A program made the position numbers and the translations under genes. Below are positions 35,301 through 50,300 of a stretch of 64,000 nt of DNA, piece after piece. Positions within the stretch are counted from its first letter, which is position 1; each line of letters begins with the position of its first letter. Origin of the DNA: Cylicocyclus nassatus (taxonomy: Eukaryota > Nematoda > Chromadorea > Rhabditida > Strongylidae); NCBI GenBank assembly GCA_958299035.1, contig CATQJL010000001.1, positions 6,874,284 through 6,938,283 of the forward strand, read 5' to 3'. The notes under the pieces are model-generated. The model saw only the letters and a list, made by a program, of their open reading frames with translations. It was not told the DNA's origin and made no database searches.

Positions 35301-38300
35301 TCTGTCGCACTATTTTTGAGAATTCATAACTTATGATTTTCCCAGCCAATTTGTCTTTTATTTTTGTTTGAAAGAGCAGATCATGCTCTTTATATTAGTG
35401 TCTTAGCAGCTTACTAATGTTCATCTATTGCGGATAGGAGGTACAAGGAAAGTACTCCTTCGAACTTTCCGTGCAGGGTCATAAAAATCTGAAACTTGTT
35501 ATAAAAATCGGCAATAAATTAAAAATATTATAGGTTTTATTACATCTCTTTCTAGTCGATCAAAGTCTGCGCTGATTAGACGCCCTTATCAAAAGCTATG
35601 ATTTTTGAGCAAGCAGTGGAATACGACAGATTTAATTCAATTTGGCATTTTTCTCAGATCCATAACTTTTCGTAGAGACGCTCATTCAGCACAAATGCAT
35701 AGTCAGAAAGAGCTAGTACTAGAACCTATAATAAGGAGTGCTTCAAGTTTTATTGCATGTTTCAGAAATTTTATGACCCTATAGCGAAAATTTAAAATTT
35801 TGGTAGTTCTCTTCTACCGATTTCATCTAGGCAATATATGATCATTGGTAAGCAGTTAAGACATCTTTGTAAAGAGAATGTGCTGTTTCAAACAAAAATA
35901 ACAATCAAATCGGTTGGGAAAATCCGAAGTTATGAATTTTTATGGTGGGATGAAAGTTTCGCCAGTCTAATATTTTGCTGCCTACAACTGCGTCGGCCCT
36001 CCAAAGAACAGCAAAGTACAGCAATAATCGCCAATTAGCAAGCTTGGTCGCTTCCGCCCACCCCCTCCCTTTTTTTTAGGTTTTCTGCTTACTACAGCGA
36101 GCTGCAGCGTGCGCCGCTGCAGTCACAGGGAATAGATGCCCATGCTACAGCAGCTCCACAGCTTATCGTTATTCCTCTGCAGAATTCCATATAATAGCTC
36201 TGTAATACATGATTCGTTATGACCAAAGCGACAAGTTGGTCTGCGAAAATTTAGTCATTCTATGCGTAGTAATAGACAGAATAACAAGTCAAAGTCATTA
36301 ACTGAAAACTAACAGATGCGAGACGTTTGCTGAGATTAAGAACGCACTTACATTCAACCTCAATGAGTAATTATTGAATCCATGATGAGAAGACATAGAG
36401 AAAGGAGAATGTTGACTCTAAACGAATATTCTCTAAGAGTACGAACGTGCACAGAGGATCATCATATTCTATAATAAAGCGCAGGCACCCCCATCAGACG
36501 TCATTGGCTGCCGATGTAGGTCTGTCTGTGCCACGTTTGATGGTTTACTATCATGTTCCATGGTATCCTCCCTCCCCCCCCCCCCTTCATCTTACCCGGA
36601 TACAATTGCACTTATGATTCACACTGCCGCGGATTCGCGTTACCTTAACCTACCTTTCGCTTTAGGTTTCGAATAATCTGCATTTCGTAATGCAAATCAC
36701 AATGTATTGAACCAAACGAGTTGCAGAAGAGTTTAGGCTAGCATGCAAAACAAATGGACTAATTCCAGTCCCGACGTATGTAGATTGCACCGTTAATTCA
36801 ATCGGAAGCTCAATTCAACTATGGGTTAAAACAGAGCAGATTTACTAATGGTATACTTAGTCGACTTACTCTTTCCGTGTACCTGGAGCGGTCTATCGGC
36901 AGCGTAAAATAGATTCGAGTGAGTTAAGCAAAATGGCTGGCAGCGCAAAAAAGCGATGGAAGGCATAGAAATCAAATCTCTATTTATATTAAGCAGAAAA
37001 TCTGTGTTTGTGTGTTTGTGCACATTTCCCACAGTCATGAAGGATGAGCGGCGAAGCTCGTCCTTCATGACTGAGAGAAATAATGGCTTAGATCTTTGTT
37101 GGTGAGAAAGGGAATTACATGAACATAATGATGCTCATGGTGCTCTGGAGAGTAAAAGGGGTGAGGTACCATGGCCACGGATAGAAGAAGCCGAAAGAGA
37201 GTATGCAAGCATTCATTGGCATGCTTGCTAGAAAAAACTCTTGCACTAGAAGGAGCTCTTATTGCAGTACGATAGCATGCGTGTAGAGCTGTTCAATGAG
37301 TTAAAGAGCGGATGGGTTCCTTCTAAATGATTCAAACGGTGGGGCTTAACTTAAAGCTAACCAGTTCTTCTACATAGATCCATAGAGTGCAACTACAATG
37401 AAACCGGGGTACTTAACACTAAGAGGTAAACACAATCATGCCAACGTGGCGAGTTTGTGGGGGTATTCTTACTTTTCTGTAGTTGCAGGGCACCCCAAAA
37501 ATGTCTTTATCGTTTGATTCTCGATATCATCTTGCCCGATGTCTTAAACCGATCTCTGAGCACCATACTGTACAGCTGGCTTGAACTGAGATTTACAATT
37601 AGAGTCATTTCGGTTGCTGTTCGTTAGGAGAGAATAACGATATTAACGCATAATGGCCTTTGCAAATCTGCTGCATGCCGTAATTTTTTTTTCGAAACTC
37701 TCAAGACGTGGTGGGCTTTCAGAAGCGAGGATTTCAGCATTCAACTTTGTGCACGTTTGAGCGTTTACAGCGATCAGGGTTTTTTTGAATCCTGAAAACA
37801 CTCTTCTAGTGTAATTGGCATGAATTTTAAACAAATGTCGCAATGCTTCAAATTCAGATTGACCCTAATTTCTTCACAGCTACTTTCAGCTGTCTCGGAG
37901 TTCAAAAGGGCAAGTATTGTTCCTCAGCAGTGCAAAACGGTTATTAGAGTGTACTTTGTAAATCTAAAGCGAATCAGTGAGAAGCCAGCCCTACAATATG
38001 GCGGCTGAAGATTGGCGAACATCGACAAGACGAATACCAACGAAAGGAGTGCAAACAATAGGGAGTTTTTTGGAACGCGCTGTAGAGCCAAATGATCCTC
38101 AAGTTAGCGTAAGAATGCGTGACTTTCTGCGAATAAAGCAATAGGAACAATAGAAACAATAGGAAATCAATGAAAAAATTTCGGTCACTGAACCGGAATA
38201 TTTGCAGATTGCGAGAAAAGTATGGAAATTGGGATCTATTTATAACACTTTGACTCAAATTAGATCAAGTTTTTAAGGGCGAGGGTTGGTAATTTCGCGG

Positions 38301-41300
38301 GATAAGTGAAAAGTTTGGAGCAATTTGGTCAGTTGAGTAAGTAGTGTGTAGAGAGAGGACAACGTCTAGATTAAAAAACCCTGATAATAGGTTTTCAGAG
38401 CTGTTTGGTAAATTTGGAGAGTTATGGAGGAGAAGGGAGTAAGTGGATTTTTCTTAGACAAAACAAGTGTGAGATCTTCAATGAAGTTTTTGCCGAAGGG
38501 AAGGAGGCCAGGACGCAATGACTTCGACTTTACATCTCAAGAAAGGAAACATTTTATTATATTTGATCAAAATTGCGAAATTCAAAAATGATTAGGGACT
38601 CTTGGAAGTCAGATTTCGTACCAGGAGAACGGGCACAAACTAATTGAAACATTCTGTTTCAAGACCTTCAAATGGAAAAATTGTGAGGGCAAGTTCAGTG
38701 AAAATGGAAAATAAGTATCAGGGGCACGCTTACAAGTTGGGAGAGAGAAACTGGAAGTAGGTTCCGTAACGAAATTATTTGCTGGAAAAATCCGCTGCTT
38801 CATTTGAATCTAAAAGCTGGAAAAGAATTCGGTCAATCCGCTGAAAGCGAATGAAATCCTATGGTATCTTGGCCTGAAAACAAAAAGAGTTAGAAACCTT
38901 TGGAGATTTGTGCACCTATTGCCTCGCACATTTTCCGATTCGAATAAGTCTACATAATTTATTAAGTCTGTAGAATCAAAGCTATAGGCGATTCGTGACA
39001 CGCAAAGACTGGGCACCGTTGTGTCCGACCTAGATAGTTCTGCATGGGAGAGACAATGGTAAGAGAACCGAAAGAAGTTGATCAGAGAGACGCCGATATG
39101 TCCGCTGTCTTTGCGTGCTGTGAATCGCATATATATACAATGTTTTTGGCTAGAAAAGACACGCTACAAAACTCTGATAGTTTTGGCTTCAAACACATTC
39201 TACTTCACACACACAGGCAGTTCAAAGCGCCGCTAAGCGGCGCTTTGAACTGGTACTCTATATAAAGCGAGAGCACCCTGTGACGTCACATGGATGCGTT
39301 CTGCAGAACGATGTTTACCTAAATGGGCTTTCAACCACTAAAGTGCATTTGCCCCTTGAGGTGTCTTAATGTTTTCATAATGCAAACCGCTGACTTCTAC
39401 ACCAGTGTTGTTGATTTCTGTGCTGAGAAAGATGCTGTCGTTCACAACTAACTGGAGTCCAATAAAGTGCTCAAACTTACGAAACTAAGATTTTTTGGAG
39501 ATTTTACTCACCCAAATTGAGGTGAAAGTATTTAGATGCGCTACAGTACCGGCACCTCTAACCAATAAAACGACCCAAAGTGAATCTAGAAGTGAGAAAA
39601 TTGCTTAAAATTTACCTGCTGACCGTCCGTCCCGCCCAACGTGCCTGAATCAAAGATAATAAGCCCCAGATTAGAATTTCTGTAGCGAGAAATGCGGAGA
39701 ATTTATTAAAATAAAAGGTAACCTCCAATAAATCCTTTTTGTAGATCTCATTTCGTACACAATACTTCTGATACCCACCTCAATACAGAAAAACATGACG
39801 GACAGGCCCGCATCCTTTTAGAGCAATTCTCTTGCTTTTGAAACCAAATTTTGCATTGAATCTTAGGTGATCATTTAGTTAGGAGCCCAACCTTTGCACA
39901 GCATTGAGATCCCCCTCCCCCCACACTTAATTCTGCGAACCTTGAGCAACACGTACAAGGAAGATAAAAAGTGATTTTTTTCACACGGGCAGACAGACAG
40001 TTCCTGCTTGATTTCGATTTTAAAATAAAGCGCACACTTCATGAAACTGAAAAAATAGCTCCAGATAACGAAGCGTTAAAAATATGAAAGGCTCTCCTTG
40101 CTAGAATGAGTAAACAAAGTCGAAAACAGCGGACATCTTTGTTTCATCCTGTACCATGCAAGTAATTCTGAACATGTGGATATTACTACGACAGAGATTC
40201 AGTTAATTGTATCCCATTGGTCTCATCTGAAACTGATACCATCGTACATGTTATCTGGTTCAGATCAATTCCCACTTCCCGGACGCCCATTGTTGAAAAT
40301 GATTTCAAATGAAGAAAGTACAAAAGTTAGCGGGAATTTTCCGCAATAAAGGACAGGAGATGTTTTGAGAAGGAGGATCATCTATGATTTCTTTGAAGTG
40401 AATTGCTTATGATAGTTTGAAAGTGTTGTGAACTGACTCATCCCATAATCACTTCGGATAGTTTGAGCTCATCCATTCAGAAAAAAGGAAATCATTCAGA
40501 AAAAAAAAGAGACAAGGGAAAGGGCAGCCATCAGGTTGAAAACGGTTCATCTGCGGTAGTTGGCCACAACCCACTGGACTGTAGGACCACTACTTGAGTT
40601 TCGACAGGTTTACTACCGACCCTGGGTCGGTAGTAAATCTGTCGAAACGCGCAACTCAAACTCAGAGTTAACTCCGAGTTAACAGCACCTTTCAGGGACT
40701 ATTAACACCTGCATAAACAAACCAAATTGGAGAAAGGGTGATATGGCAGAATACTGCACAAGACATACTTTATTGCCAAGCATGGACACGGCGTAACTCG
40801 TTCCGCGCGAGACGCTACGCGACGAAACGCGCAGCTGAGCTGCGCGTCAAGTCTGAGTTTGGTACGCGTTTCAGGCTCGCGTGAAACTCGGAGTCACGAA
40901 TTTTGTCGAAACTTCATACAGTGGGGTTATTTCGCATGTTGATCACGAATATGATAGTTGTTTTTCGTAACTCCGAGTTTGGTTAGAGAAAGAGAAATAG
41001 TGTTTAAACGCAAAATGCAGCTAAAAAATCCTCCGCGGTACATTTTGCTCCAAGTTCATCAAGCATGATGGGGGTATCACGGTGCATGGTTGAATACAAA
41101 AATTTGAAATTTTTTAAACTTTTGGTCCCGGGGGTTATCGGACGTGCTGATCACGAATCCGATGCTTATTTTTCGTCGTTCGCCCACATACCGAGGTTAC
41201 AGTAGGAATACGGTAGTTGGGCGAAGATCACGAAATCGTCTAAAACTTGGTACAGTGGGGTCATTTATTCACACGCTGATAACCACGGTAGTTAAGCGAA

Positions 41301-44300
41301 AATCACAAAATTGCCCGAAACTTGGTACAGTATGATTATTGTGGCACGCTGATCACAAATATGTTGTTCACTTGTGATTTCGGGTCCATTTAGCGAGTTT
41401 ACGGTAGCTACACGATAATTGAGCGAAGATCACAAAATTCGCTGAAACTTGGTGTGGTGGGATTATTTGCTATGCTAATTATGAATATGCTAATCATTTT
41501 GCATGAAAATGCAATTCATGGTTTTCGTCAGCCAGCGCAGTGCCGTACTCCACTTGAACTTCTCGGCAGCTGCGTGCGCTCTGAAATAAAAGCCATAAGT
41601 AGGTCTCATCCTTATTTTCCAAAAACACATGCACCCTAAGTGGCCTTGTAGAACTACTCTTGATGGCACAAATGGCTAGCAGGCTAGTAGGCAGTAGGCT
41701 CTGCCTACTTGAATTTCATTGTCATTTTCGCATGACCTTTTCAACCATACAACTACCAGCATTGAGAAACTAATATATAGTCCCAACCACCTTCTTCTCC
41801 AGAAATGTAAATGTAACAGATTTTCGCAAGAGATTTTTTTTACCGAAACTAAACCATGAACTACGTTTTTTGCTATTCTGTGATATAGTTGTGACGAACG
41901 CAAATTCTCATTGATTGAATGAATATCAAATAATATTTTCCACAATTTATCAAACGAATGAATAGTTGAATTTTGAGAGACTTTAAAATGAACGAATATT
42001 AGTCGATATCCGATCTTTAACCAGGTGGGGATAATCAATTCTTTTAAAGTTGGGATTTTCTGAATAGAAGATGATATCGTAAGTGGGGGTTGAGAATATG
42101 AAGGGAGAGTACGTATAGCAATGGCGTACCCAGATTTCCGCTCGGGGGAGGGGGGGGGGGGACAAAAAAAATTTCGAATGACTTTTCGGACGCACTCCGA
42201 AAATTTTTTTTGGGATGCTTTCCAAAATTTTTGCGGCCCCCTGACTCTAAAATTTTAGAAAAAAGGCGTGGCGGGAGCCGCGCCCCCGAAAAAAATTTTT
42301 TGCAAGGCTAATTTGAAAATCTTTTCCCATATTACATCAATTATTTACAAGTAAAAACAAGTCGCTTGCACATTTTTATAACACATTTAAGTAACTTTCA
42401 AAAATTGGGCGACCCATTCTCGGCGGAGGAGGGGCGCCCCACTCAGTATGCCACGGACGTATAAGTATTCTAGTGAAGCCACTTTTAGAGCGAAGAAGCA
42501 TCATGCCCCTTGACGTGCCTGAACACGTAGGATGTAAGCAACGAATACACATGGCGGCAGAATGGCGATGCTGCTGAGGTGCTCCGTGGCCTAGTAGTCT
42601 AGTATTAGGAACTTCGCGCCGAGCAAAGGATGTTCGGCTTTCCGACTTAGTCGGAGTGTTTTGCGATAAAGCGTGTGGTAGCTCCTCAACAACTATAGCG
42701 GCTCCGCAAGTAGCAGTACGAAGCTCCGAGTAGTTTCAGAAACGAAACTCGGAGTTAACTTTGAGTTCCAAAACAAAACTTAGAGTTAACTCTGAGTTAA
42801 CGCGCAGCTTTAAACTCGGAGTTTTGGCCAGATTACTACCGGCCCTGGTTGAAAGGGTGCGCCACACTTGACAGGACATACATGCCAGTAGTACAGTTCG
42901 AAAATTATTCCACGTTTTTGAAGCGCCGCCATTACACACAGATTTACCCTATTTTCAGGTGTATAAGCCGCACCCTTTTCGCTCTATAGGCGAACACGCC
43001 AAAAGACTGACTGTCATCATGGAGCGCGTTAAGTGAGAGCAGTATGCGATAAGGCGACCACTTCGCGAAACATATGCGCGGCGGCACGCCTGGGTCTGCT
43101 CGCGTTTAGAGCAAAAAGGGTGCGGCTTATACACCTGAAAATAGGGTAGTTTATTTTCCTACAAGAACTTATCGCTCATTAACTCGATTTTATTGACTTA
43201 CGAGTCCAATAAATCACGAAGCTGCAGTGACATGGGCATATTTTCGTTGCAAATTCAGCGACGCATGCCGCAGGCTGCTGTGTCCTACGGCAGTAGTATG
43301 AAGGGACCCCAATATTGAAATATTGAGTGTTATAACTTTCAATATTGAAAAAAAAATCACCAAAGTAGCTTGAACCTTATTCTGACTAGTTTCAAAAAAA
43401 CGATATTGCACAGTTGGCAGGTTTCAAATTACTGTCAAGATGAAATCTCGGACTACATATTTCATTAGCCAGTTCTTTGAGCAAACTGGCAGTTTTTGAT
43501 ATAATTTTTGCAAGAACCCACCTTTCGGTGACAAAACTTATCTAACGAGCTACAAGTTTAGTCTGACGTTAGAAACTCGCAGTCCTTTTCGAGATTTTAG
43601 GGGTATGTTATAAACCTTACAAGCCGGGGTCGCATCTATATTTTAGCCTGGTTCGCATAGCTTGCTTGCTTTGACTGCTTGGAGATCATGTAATGCTTAT
43701 TCTTATCGGAGTTGGGCTTTCCTCGGCAAACTGTTGGGCTATAAACTTCGGTTTGTTCCTTGGAAATCTTTTGAGATCGTGGCTAGCAAACGAAGGGGCA
43801 TGGATACCATCTCCTTGGATTACAATTCGTTTATATTCATATTCGTTGTGCAGTACTTGACAGTATTCTTTGCACATTTAGCAATGCTCATGGAGTTTTG
43901 GGCTCTCCCCGGCAGGCCGGTGGATGCTTACCCGCCGTCGTTTGCTTGTTTGAATACTTTAAGATCGTTTGCTGGCTAACGGGGGGGGGGGGGCATGGGT
44001 TCCATCTCTGTGGATATAACTCATTATTGACATTCGTAATATCCAGCAGTCTTCTTGCAAGCTAAGTCGTTATTCTTTAGTTTGTATGAAGTCTGGGCTT
44101 GAAGCATATGATGTTCTGCTGCTATTCGTGCTTTGTGTAAAACTAACAATTACATTGCTTGTTTTTTTTGTTATGGTAGGCCTCAAGCGTATTTGATGAA
44201 AATGAAAAATGAATATGAAAAATTATAAGCTTAGCTTAGACAGTTCGAAATGGGCACTTGTTATAGAAAGTGGGGGCATCATCGTTCGAAGGTCAGAAGT

Positions 44301-47300
44301 TGCGCCATCGCCATTAATGGGCCGCCTAATATCTGCGGTCTTCTTACTCGTTTCCCTTTGATTTTTAACCTGAGCTACTACTCTCCCAAAGTGAGCGTTC
44401 TGGCCTCCTCCTTGCCCAGTCTTTAGCTGTATTGTTCTGTATTGTTGTCTGATTTTGCAGTTTTCTCGATAGTTGTTTGGTTTTGCCAATTTGGTTTATC
44501 TCGCTTAGTGCCCGTAGTTTTATGTTTCTTCTCTTTTTCCGGTCTTTCGACTTTTGTCCCATCATTTTGGATCGGCTCTATTGATAGGGAGCCAAAATGT
44601 GCAGGATTTACAGCAAATCGCTTAAGTCATATCACACCTTCTTGATTGTATGGTTTTTTGTTATGTAGTTGACAAGAATAGCGAAATCAGTAAAAATAAG
44701 TTGGCTTGCTCTCACAATGGCTGCGAGTTCTGTAGCTTATGGCTGCCACTCCTTTCGGTCCATCAATATCATGAAAAACTGCTGATAAGGTGTTAGAATC
44801 AGAGCAGATCCTAAATAAGCTCATGCATGAGAGAAGAATTGAAACATCAAAATACGAGGAAAAATGATTGAAGAAAAGAGGAAACGATGGAGAAGACGGC
44901 GAGCAGTAAGCGTTGCATCGATTGAAGCTTGGAATGGAGAGATGATACGCCCGCTAACGCGGCGCAGGGCCCGAGAGGCGGCTGCGACGAACTTAGCCGC
45001 GGCAGCATTGACACTCACACTGACAATCATAACCCATGCTTACGACGTCGAGTAAAGAGGTAAGACGAAAAATACTTTGGATTGAGCTTTCTTCAAATAA
45101 TCTCGTAAATTGAATATGAGACACTGCATGCATAGGTGTTTTGTTTGAAAGGAATAGGTAGTCTATAGACTACCTATTCCTTGCTTTCAAACAGATAGAA
45201 CAATTTTTTTAATTTCAGATAGAACAATTCTTATAAGAATTTCTATCTGCAATTTGTCTTAAAAGGCGGACATACGACACCGTTTCACTGAAATATTCAT
45301 TCTTGGGCTAAGCAAAAGAGGGTGTGTACGTTTCACTGACTATTTCAAGTTTGTACGCCATATCGCCTCAGAAACATAGCCGTTAGAAAGAAGTGAACAA
45401 CGCAACAAGCTTGCCCACTAATGATTTCCATGAGGTTACAGATATTTCAAAGAACCAATAAAATTTTTGAGGCAACTCCTTAGCTCATCAAAATATCAAG
45501 GACCAGAGCTTTCTTTCACACTTTCCCTCCCCTCATCGTGGATGGAGCTAAGTAAACTTCCGTGCGCATTATAAATTGTCTCGTATATCATTTTAGCAAT
45601 TGTCTTGGGTTGATGTTCAGATTTTGCGTTGATCAGAATAAACGCTTAATCTTCGAACGAATGGAGGAGGAAGCTGGTATCTCATGGGTACAATTTGCCA
45701 CCGTGCGGCATCCCATGAAAAGATTTCTCAGCGGGTACACGGACAAATGCCTTCGGTAATTTTGTTCACATTTTCTGAATAATAAAGCGAGCCATTTGCT
45801 GGCTTGCGGTTGAGTCATACTCATTCGGCAATATGAAATGCGTCAAAAATTCATTCCCGCAGATTACCGTCGCACAGGTCTGGGTTGATAACGCCTTGCA
45901 CTGCCGACAAAATTCGTGCGTGAAAAAGATGAGGGTCTGAAAATTGAGAAAAATGCGCTTTTTATCGTCTTTTCAGAAGTAAATGTTTATATCTGTATTA
46001 CAAAAATGATATTGGGTTGGCACATAAGTAATGCTTTTTATATAAATTCCTTTCTTTTGAAATGTGGCACATCCATTTTTTGGCAATTCAGGGACTATGA
46101 TGCAAGCTACAAATGCATACATTTTTGTCGAATTTCGACTTTTTGTAGGGGTTGCAGTAGGTTTACGGCATAGGAAAATTTTTAGTTTGCGTCATTGTGC
46201 TGAAACTTGGTCTCAATGGTGGTTATTCGACTTTGACAAAAATCCATTCCGTATGAAAAGGCGCAGGGTCAAAGTATGAGTTTTTACCTTAGCAATGAAT
46301 AAATAGATGTTTGCGTTCAGTATGTTGAACCTTAATGTTCAAAGTCTCGACAAATACTGAGGTTTCGCTTAGTTATATGCGGATGCCCTTCCAAATTTGA
46401 CGCTTGACTTATCAAATTGTCGAGGGCGTCGGATCCTGATTTGTCTTCGAATGACACTCCTTTTTTATGAGTTTATTGCGTCAACCTCTAACAGCATGCT
46501 CTCTGTAATTCTGTTTTGATGTGTTTGATTCAGGTTGTGCACGGCTGCGCTTTCGCTAAAAAACCAGAAAATTCCAATTTTCAATAGTCTTCAGAAATGC
46601 TTAAATTTATTCTATCACGTTATTAAAAAGTAGGCGCTTTGAGCAAATGTAGCTCAAATCACGATCTATACAATGCAAAAATATGAGAGCGCTACTAATA
46701 AGAGAAAAATATGGGAGAAGTAAATCTTATTTGGCAACTAATATACAGGGTTTATCAATTGCAGTGTCGGGTGCAAAAGCATTTCTTTTCCCGCGTGAGA
46801 CTCTGCACTTCTTCCGCGAACATGTCTCGAATCATATCATCGATTGAGTCTCCGCCTTTCCCACGCTCGCGTTGGGAAAGTGATCAGAGAGCATGTTCGC
46901 GAAAGAAATGCAGAGCCCAGGCGAAGCGGCCACACGTGAGCGGGGATGCTGGTGCTCCCGACACTGCAGTTAATAAGCCCTGTATATCACCAGAGTGCTG
47001 TCTGCGCCGCATCACTTGATTTGAAAAACGGCAATGCAACGCAAAGCTAATTCACATGTCTCTCTTTGTGGTTTTTCTTGCGAAAGGCCACAGTCATCAT
47101 ATGATTCATTGACTGCAAATCTCTGAAACAACTTAGCATCACGTATCGGCTGAGAAAGTGTTCTCCAGAAGTTAATCTGGAAACCCTGCGGTTTGCATTT
47201 ATGTCAACCACCAGTTTCATATGACATATCAGTGTACTTTGAAAGTTCAAAATTTATTGATATAACCTTGCCGATTTTTCTGTGTAGGAAGTTGGTCTCC

Positions 47301-50300
47301 CTTCAGGCACAATTATTTCAGAAGTTCAACAACCGCGGAAAAATTGCGGAGATTTTGCTTGAAATGTAAAGATATACATTGTTTCGTCAAGGAGTTATAT
47401 AACTATTTAAACATGTTCTATGCAAAAAACTCCGTGCAGCCTTTGCCTACCTTGTTCACCGATTACGATTACGTTGCTGTACACTTTGCGCCACAAAATT
47501 GGTACGTTTCAACTTCTGACCTAAATCATGGGATAAACTTACTTTTGGTCTCTTAGGTATTGCAACTTTCACAAATACATTGATGATTACATTATACTTC
47601 GTCAAGGAGAAAATCGTGAAGGAATTATGAAATACGCGCAGGAGTTCAAAGCAATACTCACGAAAGCCAACGTTCCCGATGAGTATGTAGAAGAAATACA
47701 CAGGCAATTACTCAGTAAGCAGCATCGCTTAAGTTTTCCAATATGCAAAGGCTACATTGCTTCCAACGACTGTTTCAGTTTTTTTGGAGTCTCCATATGT
47801 ATCTACAAGGTACATGAAACATTGGTTGAATGTTAGGAACAAATCTCAGGTTTTTGTTCGGACCTTTCTTAATTGTATTCACAATGACGGAGTCAACACA
47901 TCTCTCTCGCCATGGCTTACTGTTGCCATAAATTCCCTCAATGTGCGCATTCTTCTCTCGTCATACAGTTGCAGCGGTAGAATTTGTCCAAAACTGCGGC
48001 ATTGTCGGGATTCGCGGGAATGTCGGGATTCGCGGGATTCGCGGCATTCGCGACTTCACGTGATTTGCGGGATTCGCGGGATTTGCGGGATAAGCGGGAT
48101 TTAGCTACAACTTCTTTTAAAACAGCTTTATTTGTAATCTGCGGGAAGATTTGGCTTCAGCTTGATGAGACGAATCTTCTGGTATACAATATGTCCGTAG
48201 TTCATAGTGACAGGGTAGACATATGGTGATACCTTGTTATTTTCTATGTTAAGGCTTTTGTGAACGTCTATCACAGTGTAAATCGCGAATAGGAGGTTCT
48301 GGTACGAAGTTCTCATTATCGAAAACTATCGCGAAAAATTGGGCAGTTTTTATTTACTCTTATCACTGATATAAGCATTTTATCATTCATCTCTGATAAT
48401 ATCACATTTTTGGATCATTTTTGGCACATGGTAAGAAAAGTATTGTAGGAAACGCTTAGTGAATTTCTATCGCTCTTTCTCTCATTATAAGTGATCTACA
48501 GGATTTCCTAGTTCTATTGTTCGGTCAATTGGTAGATCCCTCGTTGCAGCAATCGATCGACTTCTCATCGGCACATGCCATTGCTGCCAATTCTTACCTA
48601 AAATGGCATTTCTGCTTCAATTCGCTTCACGCCGAAGCCTGGGCTGAATTTCTGCACCTATATGGAAGATGAACGTGGGAATCGACCGCATGAATTTAGA
48701 GCCATTCTTATCTGTCGTTGTCATTGATATCATCAATTTATCATTTATCACTGATGATATCACAAAATTGGATCATTTTTGACATAGAGTAGGAAAAGTA
48801 CTTTAGAAAACACTGTGCGAGTTTTTATCGCTCTACCTCTTCTAGTATGTAATCTAGGCTTTTTCGGTTCAATTGCGCATTCGGTGCAGTAGATAGATCC
48901 CTCACTGCAGCAATCAATTGATTGCTCATCATGCGCATGACACCTTCTGCTTGGAAACGTTGCTCTTTCAGAAAAATTCACCGCTCTACAAATTGTGAAT
49001 GAGCCGAGTTGCCTGTCAACAGGAGTTTCAATGATGAGCTGAACAATTCTGTTTTCTGCGTATGGATATACAGATGATCCACGAAGGCGATTGGTCTAAA
49101 GTGCGAAACGGCGCAAACGGCGTGTTCGAGCATCATTCCATCAGAGTCCACACGCCCGCGAACGATGCGCGTACATGGGCGGTTGCCTCCGTATCGGTCT
49201 TTTTGAATTCTCCTATGTTCCATTCTATTTCTTGCTATCTACAATAGCTCACAAAACGTGCAGATTTTCTTTGTATGTCGTGAAATTCCGAGGGTTTTGC
49301 AAAAGTCCGCAACGTTCTAGGAGTTTTGCGACATTCCGGGGTTTCCGCGGAATCATGCGAATCACGCAAACTACACAACGCCATAACTTCCTTCGGAATG
49401 AATATATTTTAAATCCGAATGCAGCTTTGTGTTCACCTTGTTATGGCGAATCATTCCGATTTCAGTATTCGTGAATCTTTCTGCGGACGTCTGCAAGGTG
49501 TAAAGTAGCGCGCAATGCCCCTAGTAGACTATTGTAAGGACAATTCGATAGTACCTCCCTTGCAGATTAATGATCGCTAAAAAGTCTCCGCAAACTTCTT
49601 TCGAGGAGAGATAGGAGGACTGGTGAATTGGGGAAGATTTGTCGCAGGAAATTCTATTCGCCATAGCCCTAGAATACGAAGCTATCTTGCTAAGCAGATG
49701 TAAATCTCGAAATCAGCAGGTCAGATAACCTCTAGGAGCAAGTTTTCCGGGATGTTCGGGTTATTTCATTTATTCTCGTTTTACGCTCTGGAAGGTCTCC
49801 GATGGATATTGGTCAAAATGTTGATGCTCCTGAATTGTAAGGTATTCGAACACGCTGTTTACGAAAATATGGTCTTTGAAGAAGACAGGGTCCTTTTGTA
49901 GAGATATTGTGAGGTGACTGTAACTGAGTCATGAAAGTTCGTAAATTTGCCCGCACTTTTCGCGAATTTGTCAGGAAACTTGCCTGCTTGCTATTTTGAG
50001 TCAAAACAGAACAGAATTGTTCAGCTCATCGTTGAAACTCCTGTTGACAGGCGACTCGGCTCATTCACAATTTATAGAGTGGTGAATTTTTCTGAAAGAG
50101 CAACGTTTCCAAGCAGACAGTGTCATGCGCATGGTGAGCAATCAATCGATTGCTGCAGTGAGGGATCTATCTACTGCACCGAATGCGCAAATGAACCGAA
50201 AAAGCCTAGATTACATACTAGAAGAGGTAGAGCGATAAAAACTCGCACAGTGTTTTCTAAAGTACTTTTCTTACTCTATGTCAAAAATGATCCAATTTTG

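Noticed and set aside
41676..42038. 120-codon minus-strand frame as a membrane protein gene
   Set aside because: No family resemblance, no promoter or splice support, and partly repeat-adjacent AT-rich sequence; may be chance.
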